Position numbers and translations under genes: made by a program. Below, one piece after another: positions 15,685 to 23,505 of a DNA stretch of 64,000 nucleotides (its first letter is position 1; each line of letters begins with the position of its first letter). Source of the DNA: Lawsonibacter sp900766145 (lineage in GTDB: Bacteria > Bacillota > Clostridia > Oscillospirales > Oscillospiraceae); the NCBI RefSeq assembly GCF_030372275.1, contig NZ_JAUDDJ010000012.1, one strand, 5' to 3'. The notes beneath the pieces are model-generated. The model was not told the origin of the DNA and did not search any database. It saw only the letters and a program-made list of their open reading frames with translations.

Positions 15685-18362
15685 GGGAACGGCTGTTTTC
15701 CGAATACGACCAGAAACAGAAATACTATTCCCATAAAAGCGAAATCGTCCACACCGAAATCATGCTGCCGCCCCACGCCCCGCCGGAGTACGCAGACCGC
15801 AATACCTTGTGGAACGACGCCGAAGCCATAGAAAAACAATGGAACTCCCAGCTTGCCCGGAGACTGGTGCTTGCCATACCGAGGGATATTCCCCCAGAGC
15901 AGCAAGCCGACCTTATCCGGGACTACTGCCGGGAGTTTTTTGTTTCCAAGGGCATGATTGCCGACTTTGCCATCCATGACAAGGGGGACGGCAACCCCCA
16001 CGCCCATATCCTCTTTACCATGCGGGGGATGGACGAACAGGGCAGGTGGCTCCCCAAGAGCCGGAAGGTCTACGACCTTGACGAGAACGGCGAGCGTATC
16101 CGGCTTCCGTCCGGGAACTGGAAAAGCCACAAGGAGGACACCGTGGACTGGAACGACCAGAAGTACGGGGAGATATGGCGGCAGGCGTGGCAGGACACGG
16201 CGAACCGCTATCTGGAAGCCATCGGCAGCCCGGAACGCCTTGACCTTCGCTCCTATGAGCGTCAGGGGATAGACAAAATCCCCACCGTCCACATGGGGCC
16301 AGCGGTCAGTTATCTGGAACGTAAAGGCATACAGACCAACATCGGCAACCTGAACCGGGACATCAAAGCCGCCAATTCCCTCATGCAGTCTATCCGGCAG
16401 ATGGTACGCAGCTTAAAGGGCTGGCTGTCCGGCCTGAAAGAGAAAAAGGCGGCGCTGCTGGAAGCACTGGAACAGGCAAAGGAGCCGACCATCCCCGAAC
16501 TGCTTTCCCGGTATCTGGATATGCGGAGCGAGGAACGCACCGGCTGGACTTCCAAGGGGAAGCTAAAAGGCACTGTTGGCGATTTCAACAAGGTCATGGA
16601 AGCCCTTGACTTCCTGCGGCAGAAAGAGATCTCCACCGTGGAGAGCCTTGACGCCTATCTGGATAAGGTCAGCGGGGAGATACTTTCCGCCAAGACCGAC
16701 ATCCGAAAATCAGAACGCCGGATAAAGGCCATCGACACCACCCTTTCCCATATCGCCAACCACGGAGCCTATCTGGCTTCCAAGCTGGATGACATGAGCC
16801 AGGATGAATACGAGCGATTCCAGGCGGCCATGGAGATCGGCGACCATACGGGCAGCATCCAGGAGCTTATCAACCTGACGGAGAACCTGGACTGCTACGA
16901 TGTTTACCCCGACATCCACGACCACGATGATCTGGGCCGGTATTACATCGAGGAACTGGACGCCATGCAGGTACCGGAGCATCTGCGCAACTACATCGAC
17001 TATGAGGCCTACGGGCGGGACATCGCCCTGGAGGAAAGCGGCCAGTTCACCGACTTGGGCTATGTGAGGGACACCGGGGACAGTTTCCATGAGTATTACG
17101 ATGGCGAGCGCGGCAGCATCCCGGAGGAATACCGGGTGATGACCTTCCAGGATGACATCCCCGAAGAAGAAATTTCGGAATGGGCCATGGACCTTGCTTA
17201 CGATATGGACGAGTTTTTCCGGCAGAACGATCCGCAGTACGCCGCCGAGCACCCGGAGGAACATGCAGCGAAGGAAGAAATCTACGAGAACCTTTCCGAT
17301 TGCCGTATCGCCTCTCTGGAAGAAAAGCTGAAGGCGTTGGGCCAGACCCCGGAGGACTACCTTCCCTCCGAGCTGGAGAAGTTCAAGGAGGCTGTGGGCT
17401 ACGAGGCATATTTGGATGTAGACCCCCAGGCGATCCGGGAGGCCATCGAAAACCCGGATCAATCTCATGTGGACGAGATGCTGGCCTTTGCGGAGCAGGC
17501 AAACCGGGAGTATGAGGCGGCGTTGTACGGGCAGCAAGCGGCGCCTACCCCGGATGACCGGGAGACCGGCGAGACGGTGCGGACTCCCAGGGGCACCTTC
17601 CATGTGACGGATATGAGCCGGGAACAGATGGAGGTGGCCGGATACGGTTTCCACCACGAGTCCGAGGACGGGAAGTATCTCATCATGGCCAATGGAAGCC
17701 GCGCCTTTGCCATCCCCAGCGGAGCCGCCCCCGAACATACTGTGCCGGAGAAGCTGACCGTCCTGGTGGTGGAGCCCATGAAGGAGCCCTATGTGAAGGA
17801 GATCGACCCCGGCCTCCATGCGCTGCAAGCGGAGGTGGGCGGCGATATTGCCGCCTTCTATCCCTTTGACGATCCGGTGGGGCTGGTGCTGAACGACGAA
17901 GGCAAGCTCATCGGCCTGGACCTGAACCGTTCCCTCCGGGACGAGCATGGGGAGATTTACGACATTGTGGCAGGCCCCTTCCTGGTGGTGGGCCTGGGGC
18001 CGGAGAGTTTCGCGTCCCTGCCCCCGGCCATGATCCAGAAGTACACCGAGCAATTCAAGCGGCCGGAGCTGTTCGCCAGCATCAACGGGCAGATCGTGTC
18101 CGTCCCTGTGGAACCGGAAAACCCGCTGCGCACGGCGGAAATGACCCTGGAGGACGACTATGGCATGATTGACGGGATCATCAACAACGGCCGCCGTGGG
18201 GAGGAATTGGAGAAAGCCCAAGCCGAGGCGCGCAGGACCACGCCGGAGAAAAAGCCCTCCATCCGGGAGCGGCTGGAGGACGCGAAACGGGAGTGCGCGG
18301 AACGGAAAGGCCCGGACAAGCCCGCCCCGCAGAAGAAGCCCCCGGAGTTGGGCGACTTATGA
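15675..18362 (+). CDS. Chimeric MobA/MobL relaxase-ArdA-DUF3846 protein, N-terminally truncated
   Basis: The frame opens after a TGA at 15672. From about 15681 it matches MobA/MobL relaxases (SGERLFSEYDQK, then the metal-binding HAHILFTMR near base 15991). At about 16738 it switches in frame to the C-terminal two thirds of antirestriction protein ArdA (GDHTGSIQELINL, then EDLGRYYIEE-like and YEAYGRD motifs). A DUF3846-like domain follows at roughly 17750-18050. The first ATG is at 15762 (866 residues). The N-terminus that normally supplies the catalytic Tyr is lost or rebuilt at the junction, so nicking activity is doubtful; the ArdA and DUF3846 parts could still work. Confidence 0.75.
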   Translation, partial: YQSGERLFSEYDQKQKYYSHKSEIVHTEIMLPPHAPPEYADRNTLWNDAEAIEKQWNSQLARRLVLAIPRDIPPEQQADLIRDYCREFFVSKGMIADFAIHDKGDGNPHAHILFTMRGMDEQGRWLPKSRKVYDLDENGERIRLPSGNWKSHKEDTVDWNDQKYGEIWRQAWQDTANRYLEAIGSPERLDLRSYERQGIDKIPTVHMGPAVSYLERKGIQTNIGNLNRDIKAANSLMQSIRQMVRSLKGWLSGLKEKKAALLEALEQAKEPTIPELLSRYLDMRSEERTGWTSKGKLKGTVGDFNKVMEALDFLRQKEISTVESLDAYLDKVSGEILSAKTDIRKSERRIKAIDTTLSHIANHGAYLASKLDDMSQDEYERFQAAMEIGDHTGSIQELINLTENLDCYDVYPDIHDHDDLGRYYIEELDAMQVPEHLRNYIDYEAYGRDIALEESGQFTDLGYVRDTGDSFHEYYDGERGSIPEEYRVMTFQDDIPEEEISEWAMDLAYDMDEFFRQNDPQYAAEHPEEHAAKEEIYENLSDCRIASLEEKLKALGQTPEDYLPSELEKFKEAVGYEAYLDVDPQAIREAIENPDQSHVDEMLAFAEQANREYEAALYGQQAAPTPDDRETGETVRTPRGTFHVTDMSREQMEVAGYGFHHESEDGKYLIMANGSRAFAIPSGAAPEHTVPEKLTVLVVEPMKEPYVKEIDPGLHALQAEVGGDIAAFYPFDDPVGLVLNDEGKLIGLDLNRSLRDEHGEIYDIVAGPFLVVGLGPESFASLPPAMIQKYTEQFKRPELFASINGQIVSVPVEPENPLRTAEMTLEDDYGMIDGIINNGRRGEELEKAQAEARRTTPEKKPSIRERLEDAKRECAERKGPDKPAPQKKPPELGDL

Positions 18363-18535
18363 GCCGGAGCAAGAAATGGCGTCTGGAATGGGCGTTCTTC
18401 CTGGGCGAGAACGGCAGGCGCCAGTATAACAAGCTCTGTAAGGGCTGCGTTCATCCCTGCAAGCAGAGTTTCCAGGCGGTGGTGTTGTCCTGTCCGCACT
18501 ATCTTTCCCGCCGTTCCAAAAAGTGCGGGAATTAG
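18359..18535 (+). CDS. Small Cys-rich mobile-element protein
   Basis: This 58-residue basic protein (MSRSKKWRLEWAFFLGENG...) overlaps the upstream stop as ATGA. It has four cysteines, including CKGCVHPC, which suggest metal binding. Such short proteins follow ArdA/DUF3846 genes on Firmicutes elements. The function is unknown. Confidence 0.6.
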   Translation: MSRSKKWRLEWAFFLGENGRRQYNKLCKGCVHPCKQSFQAVVLSCPHYLSRRSKKCGN

Positions 18536-18664
18536 GGTTCAAAATGGGCGAAGAAACCGCCTGTGGCGGCTTTTCCGTGTAGGGGCAGTATGATTTCCCA
18601 TGTGGGGCGGCAAGGCGTTTCTGCATAGTGAAAACGCCGGATTTTTACCTTTTATCAAACAAAA

Positions 18665-18720
18665 TGGGAGCGTCAACATCGGATGCAGTTATCCGATGTT
18701 GGCGCTCCCATTCTTTTTTT
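18665..18720. terminator. Rho-independent terminator
   Basis: A strong hairpin (GGGAGCGTCAACATCGGAT and its near-complement) is followed by TTCTTTTTTT on the plus strand. A weaker T-rich tail lies on the other strand, so it can serve both the small Cys-rich gene and the XRE gene. Confidence 0.85.
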
Positions 18721-18742
18721 GTTCTGGCTGCGTCGCAGTCGA

Positions 18743-18973
18743 TCAGTCATCCTCTAACAGCTTGGAGGGCGGGATTTTCAGCACTTGGGCGATCTTGAAC
18801 AGTGTTTCAAGAGATACGCCACGGATCGTACCCGTCCCTTCTACCTGACCAACAAAGTTGACACTTTTCCCGATCCTCTCCGCAAGGACCTCCTGTGTCA
18901 GCCCTGCCTTTTTTCTGTAATATGCGATCTTCAAGCCCAGAGTGATATAGCGTTCTGGAAACTCCGTCTGCAT
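18743..18973 (-). CDS. XRE-family helix-turn-helix transcriptional regulator
   Basis: This 76-residue protein is almost entirely one HTH_3 domain (IAYYRKKAGLTQEVLAERIG, then FVGQVEGTG and LETLFKIAQVL). It is divergent from the SLOG gene and probably represses it through repeats in the intergenic region. Its own start codon and ribosome site lie inside a perfect palindrome (18970-18996). Confidence 0.88.
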   Translation of the reverse strand: MQTEFPERYITLGLKIAYYRKKAGLTQEVLAERIGKSVNFVGQVEGTGTIRGVSLETLFKIAQVLKIPPSKLLEDD

Positions 18974-18996
18974 AATATCACCTCCTGATATTATGC
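18970..18996 (-). promoter_or_regulatory. Perfect hairpin enclosing the XRE gene ribosome site and start codon
   Basis: An 11-bp perfect inverted repeat (GCATAATATCA / TGATATTATGC) has the 5-base loop CCTCC. In the minus-strand mRNA the loop reads GGAGG, the Shine-Dalgarno sequence, and the AUG lies in the 3' arm of the stem. It may act as a translational switch, a dimer operator, or both. Confidence 0.8.
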
Positions 18997-19036
18997 TACC
19001 AACAAAGCAGGTAAATTATAATTGAAACCAATTAGA

Positions 19037-19092
19037 GGATTATTTACTTTAAGTCAATGTATGTATATAATGAGAAGTGGATTATTTACTTT
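19037..19092 (+). promoter_or_regulatory. SLOG gene promoter flanked by 14-bp direct repeats
   Basis: GGATTATTTACTTT occurs at 19037-19050 and 19079-19092. The -35 (TTTACT, 19043-19048) lies inside the first copy, a 17-bp spacer leads to TATAAT (19066-19071), and the second copy covers the transcription start. This is a typical repressor layout, probably for the divergent XRE protein. Confidence 0.7.
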
Positions 19093-19130
19093 GTTGGAAA
19101 GGCTGGCTTGAAAATGGCGAAGATAAAACC

Positions 19131-19616
19131 GTGAACATATTTACCGTTAGTTTTTTTGGACACCGGATCATCCCGGAGTTTCGTGAGGCGGAGGATCGTG
19201 TGGAGGCGCTGGTTCATGCGCTGCTTTTGGAAAAGGAGTATGTGGAGTTCCTGGTCGGACGGGACGGAGATTTTGACCAGATCGTTTCCTCCGCTGTCAA
19301 ACGCCAGCAGCGGCTTGTTCGGGATGACAACAGTTCCTTGATTTGGATACTGCCATATCCCACGGCGGAGCTGCGCAACAATATGGAAAACTTTGAAACC
19401 TATTATGATGAAATCGAGATATGCGGCAGCGCAGCCAGCAGCCATCCGAAAGGCGCTTTTCAAATTCGCAACCGGCAGATGGTGAAGCGAAGCGATCTCG
19501 TTGTATTCTATGTGGACCATACAGGCGGCGGAGCTTATCAGACCATGCGCTATGCGCAGAAAGAAAAAAAGAATATACTAAATCTTGCTGGGGAAGGATA
19601 CGGAGAAAAAGAATGA
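19131..19616 (+). CDS. SLOG/DUF1273-like family protein
   Basis: This 161-residue protein begins (from GTG) with a Rossmann-like strand VNIFTVSFFGHR and a GRDGDFDQIV segment, as in SLOG-family DUF1273/YpsA-like proteins thought to bind nucleotide-derived ligands. A longer frame from an ATG at 19077 is unlikely because that codon sits at the predicted transcription start. A six-codon frame (ATG at 19114) ends by overlapping the GTG, which suggests translational coupling. The role in the element is unknown. Confidence 0.65.
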   Translation: MNIFTVSFFGHRIIPEFREAEDRVEALVHALLLEKEYVEFLVGRDGDFDQIVSSAVKRQQRLVRDDNSSLIWILPYPTAELRNNMENFETYYDEIEICGSAASSHPKGAFQIRNRQMVKRSDLVVFYVDHTGGGAYQTMRYAQKEKKNILNLAGEGYGEKE

Positions 19617-19650
19617 GCGCCATCATCTTTCGGTGATGGCGCTCATTTTC
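19612..19650 (+). terminator. Terminator overlapping the SLOG stop codon
   Basis: An AATGAGCGCCATCA / TGATGGCGCTCATT hairpin followed by TTC overlaps the TGA of the SLOG gene. Confidence 0.75.
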
Positions 19651-19666
19651 AGTAGCAGTAGTAGGC

Positions 19667-19735
19667 GCTGTGGGAATGTGTGTAAACGGTCAAAGGGGCG
19701 GAGCTGTGGGAAACAATGTTTGCGGGCTGTGGGAA
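19667..19735 (+). repeat. Three GCTGTGGGAA iterons
   Basis: GCTGTGGGAA occurs at 19667, 19703 and 19726, with a related TTTTCCACA on the same strand near 19793. The repeats resemble DnaA-box-like or iteron arrays and lie in a 150-base gap without a gene. The role is open: origin, transfer site or regulator binding. Confidence 0.45.
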
Positions 19736-19812
19736 AGCTGACAGCTTTTCCGTCGGGCCGTGAATATTTGTTTTCCATCGGTGAAGCGGCTGTTTTCCAC
19801 ATTTCCATAGTG

Positions 19813-20166
19813 CTATTCTGGAATATAGGAAGTCCCTCTTGTTATGAACAGTCGATAGATGGTCAAGGGAATATACCAGGCAGCCACCAGCAGTCGCCAG
19901 ACCAGGACGAAACCGCCGATCACTCCGCCAATAATAAAGTTCAGCAGAAACAACGGAAGGGCGGTTCCCAAAGAGCCGCTGGGCACGATCCAGGCAAACA
20001 TCCGTGGGATACCAAAAGGCAGGCCGCAAAGGATGAACAGCCATACATAGTCGGTGACTCCATCTTTTGTGCAGGCGGATTTGAAAATGCAGTACAGCAA
20101 AGCCGCCACCGCCACGGGCAGCACGCTCTTTTTGAAAAACTCTTTGATTACTTCGGATTTCGTCAC
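19813..20166 (-). CDS. DUF6050-like membrane protein of mobile elements
   Basis: This is a 117-residue protein with three hydrophobic segments (VLPVAVAALLYCIF, DYVWLFILCGLPFGIPRMF, and a long C-terminal helix ending in YIPLTIYRLF). The GTG at 20166 is preferred because GGAGGTG lies 8 bases upstream and a TATAAT at 20197-20192 would start transcription just before it; the frame could extend to 20232. Similar small membrane proteins sit next to Tn1549-type relaxases. The function is unknown. Confidence 0.6.
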   Translation of the reverse strand: MTKSEVIKEFFKKSVLPVAVAALLYCIFKSACTKDGVTDYVWLFILCGLPFGIPRMFAWIVPSGSLGTALPLFLLNFIIGGVIGGFVLVWRLLVAAWYIPLTIYRLFITRGTSYIPE

Positions 20167-20258
20167 GGTCAGCACCTCCATTCCTGGTTCCATTATATCA
20201 GCCGGATAACCATGCGCCCAGGGATTTTGCAAAGACTGTAAAAAGCGCCCAATCCCCG

Positions 20259-21608
20259 TTACTCCAAGTCGTTGCTCCGCTGCCGCTGCTGTTCCTGTTC
20301 CTTCGGCCTTTCCAGTAGGGCGTCCACATTCTGGCGGAGGGTGTCATACTCCTTTTCCTCCCGCCGTATCTTCCGAAGTTCCGTTTGCAGGGCGGTCTTG
20401 CGGGCGGAGAGTCCGTCCAATTCTGCTTTCAGCTTTTCGGAAGAAGGAAGTTTGGTGAGCCCGGCCTTTTTAATCTCCCTGGCTGCCGCCTCGAATAAGA
20501 TAATCTCGCTCTCAAAGCCGCGCAGGAATTTTTCCTTGTCCTTTGATGCCTTGTATCGGTCATAGACAGGTTTCAGCTTGCGGTAGGTGTCAATCTGCTT
20601 TCCCAGGAGGGCAAGGTCGGCGATCCGCTGTTCCGTATCCCGCAGGCTCTCCCTGGTACGGATGGAGGCGGCTGCAACGGCGTCGCACCGTTCCACCAAT
20701 TCCTCATAGCTGCCGATGCCGTGTTCGGTGAGAAAGTTCATGGTGGCGGCCGCACGTTTCAGATTCTCGATGGTCGCCCACCGCTGGTATCCGGCGCTCT
20801 GCTGGGCCTTGATATTGTTCTGAATGTCAATGAGCAGGCTGACCTTCCCGCTGCGCTGTTGGGGCTGTCTGGAGGGCCTGGGACCTCCGGCAATGCGGGA
20901 GACAACGGCTTCTTCCGTGTAATCGGCGCCCAGGGTTTTGAGCCGGGTGAACCTCTCCTGGTCCGGCGCCCTGGCGGAGATATACTTTCCCCGCTTGATT
21001 TCGTACCCTTCCCGCTGCAACCGGGCAAGCAAATCTTCCAGGCTGGAGGACACGGGGATCAGCCGGTCGATGGCGGCTTTCAGCTTTGCCTTGTAGCTGG
21101 TGCCGTTCTGTGCGGCCTGATGCTCAATGTAGCTCTTGCCCTTATCCCGGCCAGGGACGATGACGGACAAGCCGTGTTCTTTGCACAGCCGGTCGCTGGC
21201 CCGGCGTATCTCGTGATAGCTGCGCTTGTTGGAATGGTAATGCTTGTGATCGGTGAAGCTGACCGCATTAAAAATCAGGTGATTATGGACGTGATCCTTG
21301 TCAATGTGAGTGGTGAGGACAAATTCATATTTGCCGCCCAGGACCTCCCGTGCCAGTTCCATGCCGATCCGGTGGGCTTCCTCTGGCGTGACCTCCCCAG
21401 GCTCAAAGGCTTGGATCAGGTGGCGGCCCAGGTGCGTGCCCTTGTCAATGGCATGGCGGCGTGTCCATTCAAATTCAATGTCGGCGGTCTCGGCGGCGCA
21501 GCCGAAGGAGGACACCAGCAGTTTCCCGTCTGTCTTGTCGGGGTTGCAGATATAGTCAATCGCCGCTTTCAGCGTTGACTTAATAGGATGCGTCTTTGTA
21601 ACTGCCAT
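20259..21608 (-). CDS. Relaxase/mobilization nuclease (MOBP, Tn1549-like)
   Basis: This 449-residue protein carries the relaxase motif III THIDKDHVHNHLIF near residue 100, with the three metal-binding histidines. An N-terminal Tyr lies in AIDYICNPDKT, as in VirD2/MOBP-type relaxases, and the C-terminal half is coiled coil. It would nick oriT and pilot the strand during mobilization. Its start overlaps the 3' end of mobC by about 40 bases, so the two are translated together. It looks intact, unlike the other relaxase at 15.7 kb. Confidence 0.88.
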   Translation of the reverse strand: MAVTKTHPIKSTLKAAIDYICNPDKTDGKLLVSSFGCAAETADIEFEWTRRHAIDKGTHLGRHLIQAFEPGEVTPEEAHRIGMELAREVLGGKYEFVLTTHIDKDHVHNHLIFNAVSFTDHKHYHSNKRSYHEIRRASDRLCKEHGLSVIVPGRDKGKSYIEHQAAQNGTSYKAKLKAAIDRLIPVSSSLEDLLARLQREGYEIKRGKYISARAPDQERFTRLKTLGADYTEEAVVSRIAGGPRPSRQPQQRSGKVSLLIDIQNNIKAQQSAGYQRWATIENLKRAAATMNFLTEHGIGSYEELVERCDAVAAASIRTRESLRDTEQRIADLALLGKQIDTYRKLKPVYDRYKASKDKEKFLRGFESEIILFEAAAREIKKAGLTKLPSSEKLKAELDGLSARKTALQTELRKIRREEKEYDTLRQNVDALLERPKEQEQQRQRSNDLE

Positions 21609-21898
21609 ATCTGATCCAGCCTTTCCCGGATTTCCTCCATATCGGCCTGATAGGTGGGGCCTCCGGCGTTGACCCGCTTGGCGATCTGATTGATGTTCCG
21701 GCCAATGGCGGACAGAAGTTTGTTCATCTCCTTAATGTCCCTGGTGTCCACCTGGATGATATATCCGTCAATCGCCATCTTCCGCAGGTAGGCACCGATC
21801 CGCTTTGTCTGGAGCTGGGCCATCTTCTGTTCCATCAGTTCCTTTTCCTCGGCGGTCACATAGAACTTCACCTGGATATTTCGTTTTCGGTTTGCCAT
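21569..21898 (-). CDS. MobC-like relaxosome accessory protein
   Basis: This 109-residue basic protein has a ribbon-helix-helix start (NIQVKFYVTAEEKELMEQKMAQ) and the MobC motif MNKLLSAIGRNINQIAKRVN. MobC proteins bind oriT and help relaxase nick it. It lies directly upstream of the relaxase gene and downstream of the presumed oriT region. Confidence 0.85.
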   Translation of the reverse strand: MANRKRNIQVKFYVTAEEKELMEQKMAQLQTKRIGAYLRKMAIDGYIIQVDTRDIKEMNKLLSAIGRNINQIAKRVNAGGPTYQADMEEIRERLDQIWQLQRRILLSQR

Positions 21899-21960
21899 CG
21901 TGGTATCTCGCCTCTTTTCGTATCAGGGTTTGGGATGTTCCCAACAAGCATTTTTCGGGT

Positions 21961-22011
21961 TTAGGGGGAGGGTTCCCTAAAGCCAAAAATCGCAAGCGGG
22001 TACTCGCTTGC
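21961..22011. other. Candidate oriT region
   Basis: Upstream of mobC two inverted repeats occur close together: TTAGGG...CCCTAA (21961-21980) and GCAAGCG-GGTACT-CGCTTGC (21992-22011). The position beside mobC/relaxase and the paired inverted repeats fit an origin of transfer. The nick site is not identified. Confidence 0.5.
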
Positions 22012-22086
22012 TGTGCTTGCTATCGTTTCTCTCTCCGTACCTAAGTAATCCGAAACTTCTGCCTTTGGCAACCATGAAAGCAAAGA

Positions 22087-22121
22087 AAAACGCTACAAAC
22101 GGCATCCGTTCATAGCGTTTT
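22087..22121. terminator. Rho-independent terminator
   Basis: The hairpin AAAACGCTA / TAGCGTTTT has an inner AACGG/CCGTT stem. It lies between the oriT region and the XRE remnant and is A/T-flanked on both sides. Confidence 0.75.
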
Positions 22122-22150
22122 CTAATTATTATTCAGTTGCACTAACCACA

Positions 22151-22318
22151 TCATTTTTCTTCCTCCGCTCTGGCATCCAAGATAGCCTGTGCGGTGGCAA
22201 TGACGATTTTCAGTTCAGCTTCGGTCATTCCATCGAGCAAGGGATCAAGCTGTCTGCGTGCCGTGGACTTGCTCTCTGTTGCGTCCCCAAAGAGAAGCTG
22301 ATCTACGGAGATAGACAA
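22151..22318 (-). pseudogene. XRE-type regulator remnant (C-terminal part only)
   Basis: The frame reads ISVDQLLFGDATES and then LDPLLDGMTEAELKIVIATAQAILDARAEE on the minus strand, typical of the C-terminal end of XRE regulators from Firmicutes elements. The HTH domain is missing: upstream of about 22318 the sequence belongs to the oppositely oriented KTR gene. A possible leftover of another element. Confidence 0.55.
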
Positions 22319-22329
22319 GAGGATGAACA

Positions 22330-22518
22330 ATGCAAGAGGTAAATTGGATTCTTTGCCCCATCTGTGGAAATAAAACACGCGACAAAATACGAGAAGATAC
22401 CATTCTAAAAAATTTTCCCCTCTTTTGTCCGAAATGCAAAAGCGAGTGCCTAATTGACGTTGAACAATTTCATATAACTGTTATCAAAGCGCCAGACGCA
22501 CAGCCGCAGAGCCGATAA
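22330..22518 (+). CDS. Cysteine-rich KTR domain protein
   Basis: This 62-residue protein has two CxxC knuckles (LCPICGNKTR and FCPKCKSEC) and the KTR motif, matching the small Cys_rich_KTR proteins often found next to resistance genes in Firmicutes elements. Its role is unknown. No resistance gene is present beside it here. It is followed by a strong terminator. Confidence 0.85.
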   Translation: MQEVNWILCPICGNKTRDKIREDTILKNFPLFCPKCKSECLIDVEQFHITVIKAPDAQPQSR

Positions 22519-22557
22519 CACACAAGGTTTGATCCCTTGTGGTTATCGGCTTCTTTT
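22511..22557 (+). terminator. Rho-independent terminator after the KTR gene
   Basis: GCCGATAACACACAAGG pairs with CCTTGTGGTTATCGGC with one mismatch and is followed by TTCTTTTT. The stretch 22560-22750 shows no further gene. Confidence 0.85.
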
Positions 22558-22755
22558 TATCCAATAAACAACGACAGCCTGCCCCGCCCGACGGGGAAAG
22601 AAAAAAACCGTTGCCGGGCAGGTTGATTTTGTGCGCTCATTCTACATATCCCAGCGGCGGTTTTGAGAAATCAAGGCCGCCGCTTCTTTTTGCGCAAGGA
22701 TCACGACGACCCTACACTTTGTAATCCGGAACGGCGGCAACAGGAGGATGCCGCC

Positions 22756-22857
22756 ATGCAAGATAATCTTTTTCGACATAAAACGACAAGAGCCATCTTG
22801 TCAAAAAAAGTCCGTTTCCATTATCGAGATATTCCGGCCATAAAGATGAACAGTTAA
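22756..22857 (+). CDS. 33-residue basic peptide, unknown
   Basis: A short frame (MQDNLFRHKTTRAILSKKVR...) has a perfect AGGAGG ribosome site 7 bases upstream. It is basic and has no signal peptide. I do not recognise it, but the good ribosome site and position before the sigma gene make it a plausible small gene. Confidence 0.45.
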   Translation: MQDNLFRHKTTRAILSKKVRFHYRDIPAIKMNS

Positions 22858-22885
22858 ATCATGTAAATACCTCTGTTAATTCCTT

Positions 22886-22920
22886 TGCGCCTGTCCGCAT
22901 TTTGCGGATAGGCGCTTTTT
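22886..22920 (+). terminator. Rho-independent terminator
   Basis: GCGCCTGTCCGC / GCGGATAGGCGC hairpin followed by TTTTTGC. Confidence 0.8.
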
Positions 22921-23070
22921 GCTGTTTATGCGGGCCTTCGTCATCTGATGGAGCCTTTCATAAAAATTTCTTTCCTTTCCAGGTTGCCAAAATCGCAAGT
23001 CTTGGATTACTGAGGCGAAAGGGAGGAAATCACCACCCCGCACCTGTGCGGCGCGAAGGGAGGTGAGAAT

Positions 23071-23505
23071 ATGAAAGACTCCTATGAGCAACGCATTCAA
23101 AATCAGTTTGGCGCCTTCTGCGTCAGGGTTTTGAAGAATGAGGCCCGGCATATCCAACGTGACTATGCCAGCCTTCTGGACCAGGAAAAACCTTTGGACG
23201 AGCTGACAGCCTCCGAGCTGGAGCAGACCGCCGTGTGGGACGATTACTTTATGGACGAGCATGTCTTTGAAGTATTGGGACTTCCGGTAGTCGTAACCGG
23301 CAATGTCCTGGCCGATGCGTTAGCGCAGCTGCCGGAGGGCAAGCGGGATGTGATCCTGCTGTCCTACTTCCTGGGTATGACGGATCGGGAGATCAGTGAA
23401 AAGCTGCATATCGTCCATCAGACCGTATCCAAGCGGCGGCTCGTTACGCTGAAAGAACTGTACGAATATCTGGTAAAGGAGGGATTTGAATGGCCGGACA
23501 TGTAA
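23071..23505 (+). CDS. Sigma-70 family RNA polymerase sigma factor (mobile-element type)
   Basis: This 144-residue protein has a region-4 HTH (LPEGKRDVILLSYFLGMTD, then KLHIVHQTVSKRRL) and a short N-terminus. An AAGGGAGGTG ribosome site precedes the ATG, and it overlaps the HTH gene downstream by 16 bases. The pair repeats the layout at 14163-14802 but is diverged from it, so the region carries two different sigma/HTH modules. Confidence 0.85.
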   Translation: MKDSYEQRIQNQFGAFCVRVLKNEARHIQRDYASLLDQEKPLDELTASELEQTAVWDDYFMDEHVFEVLGLPVVVTGNVLADALAQLPEGKRDVILLSYFLGMTDREISEKLHIVHQTVSKRRLVTLKELYEYLVKEGFEWPDM

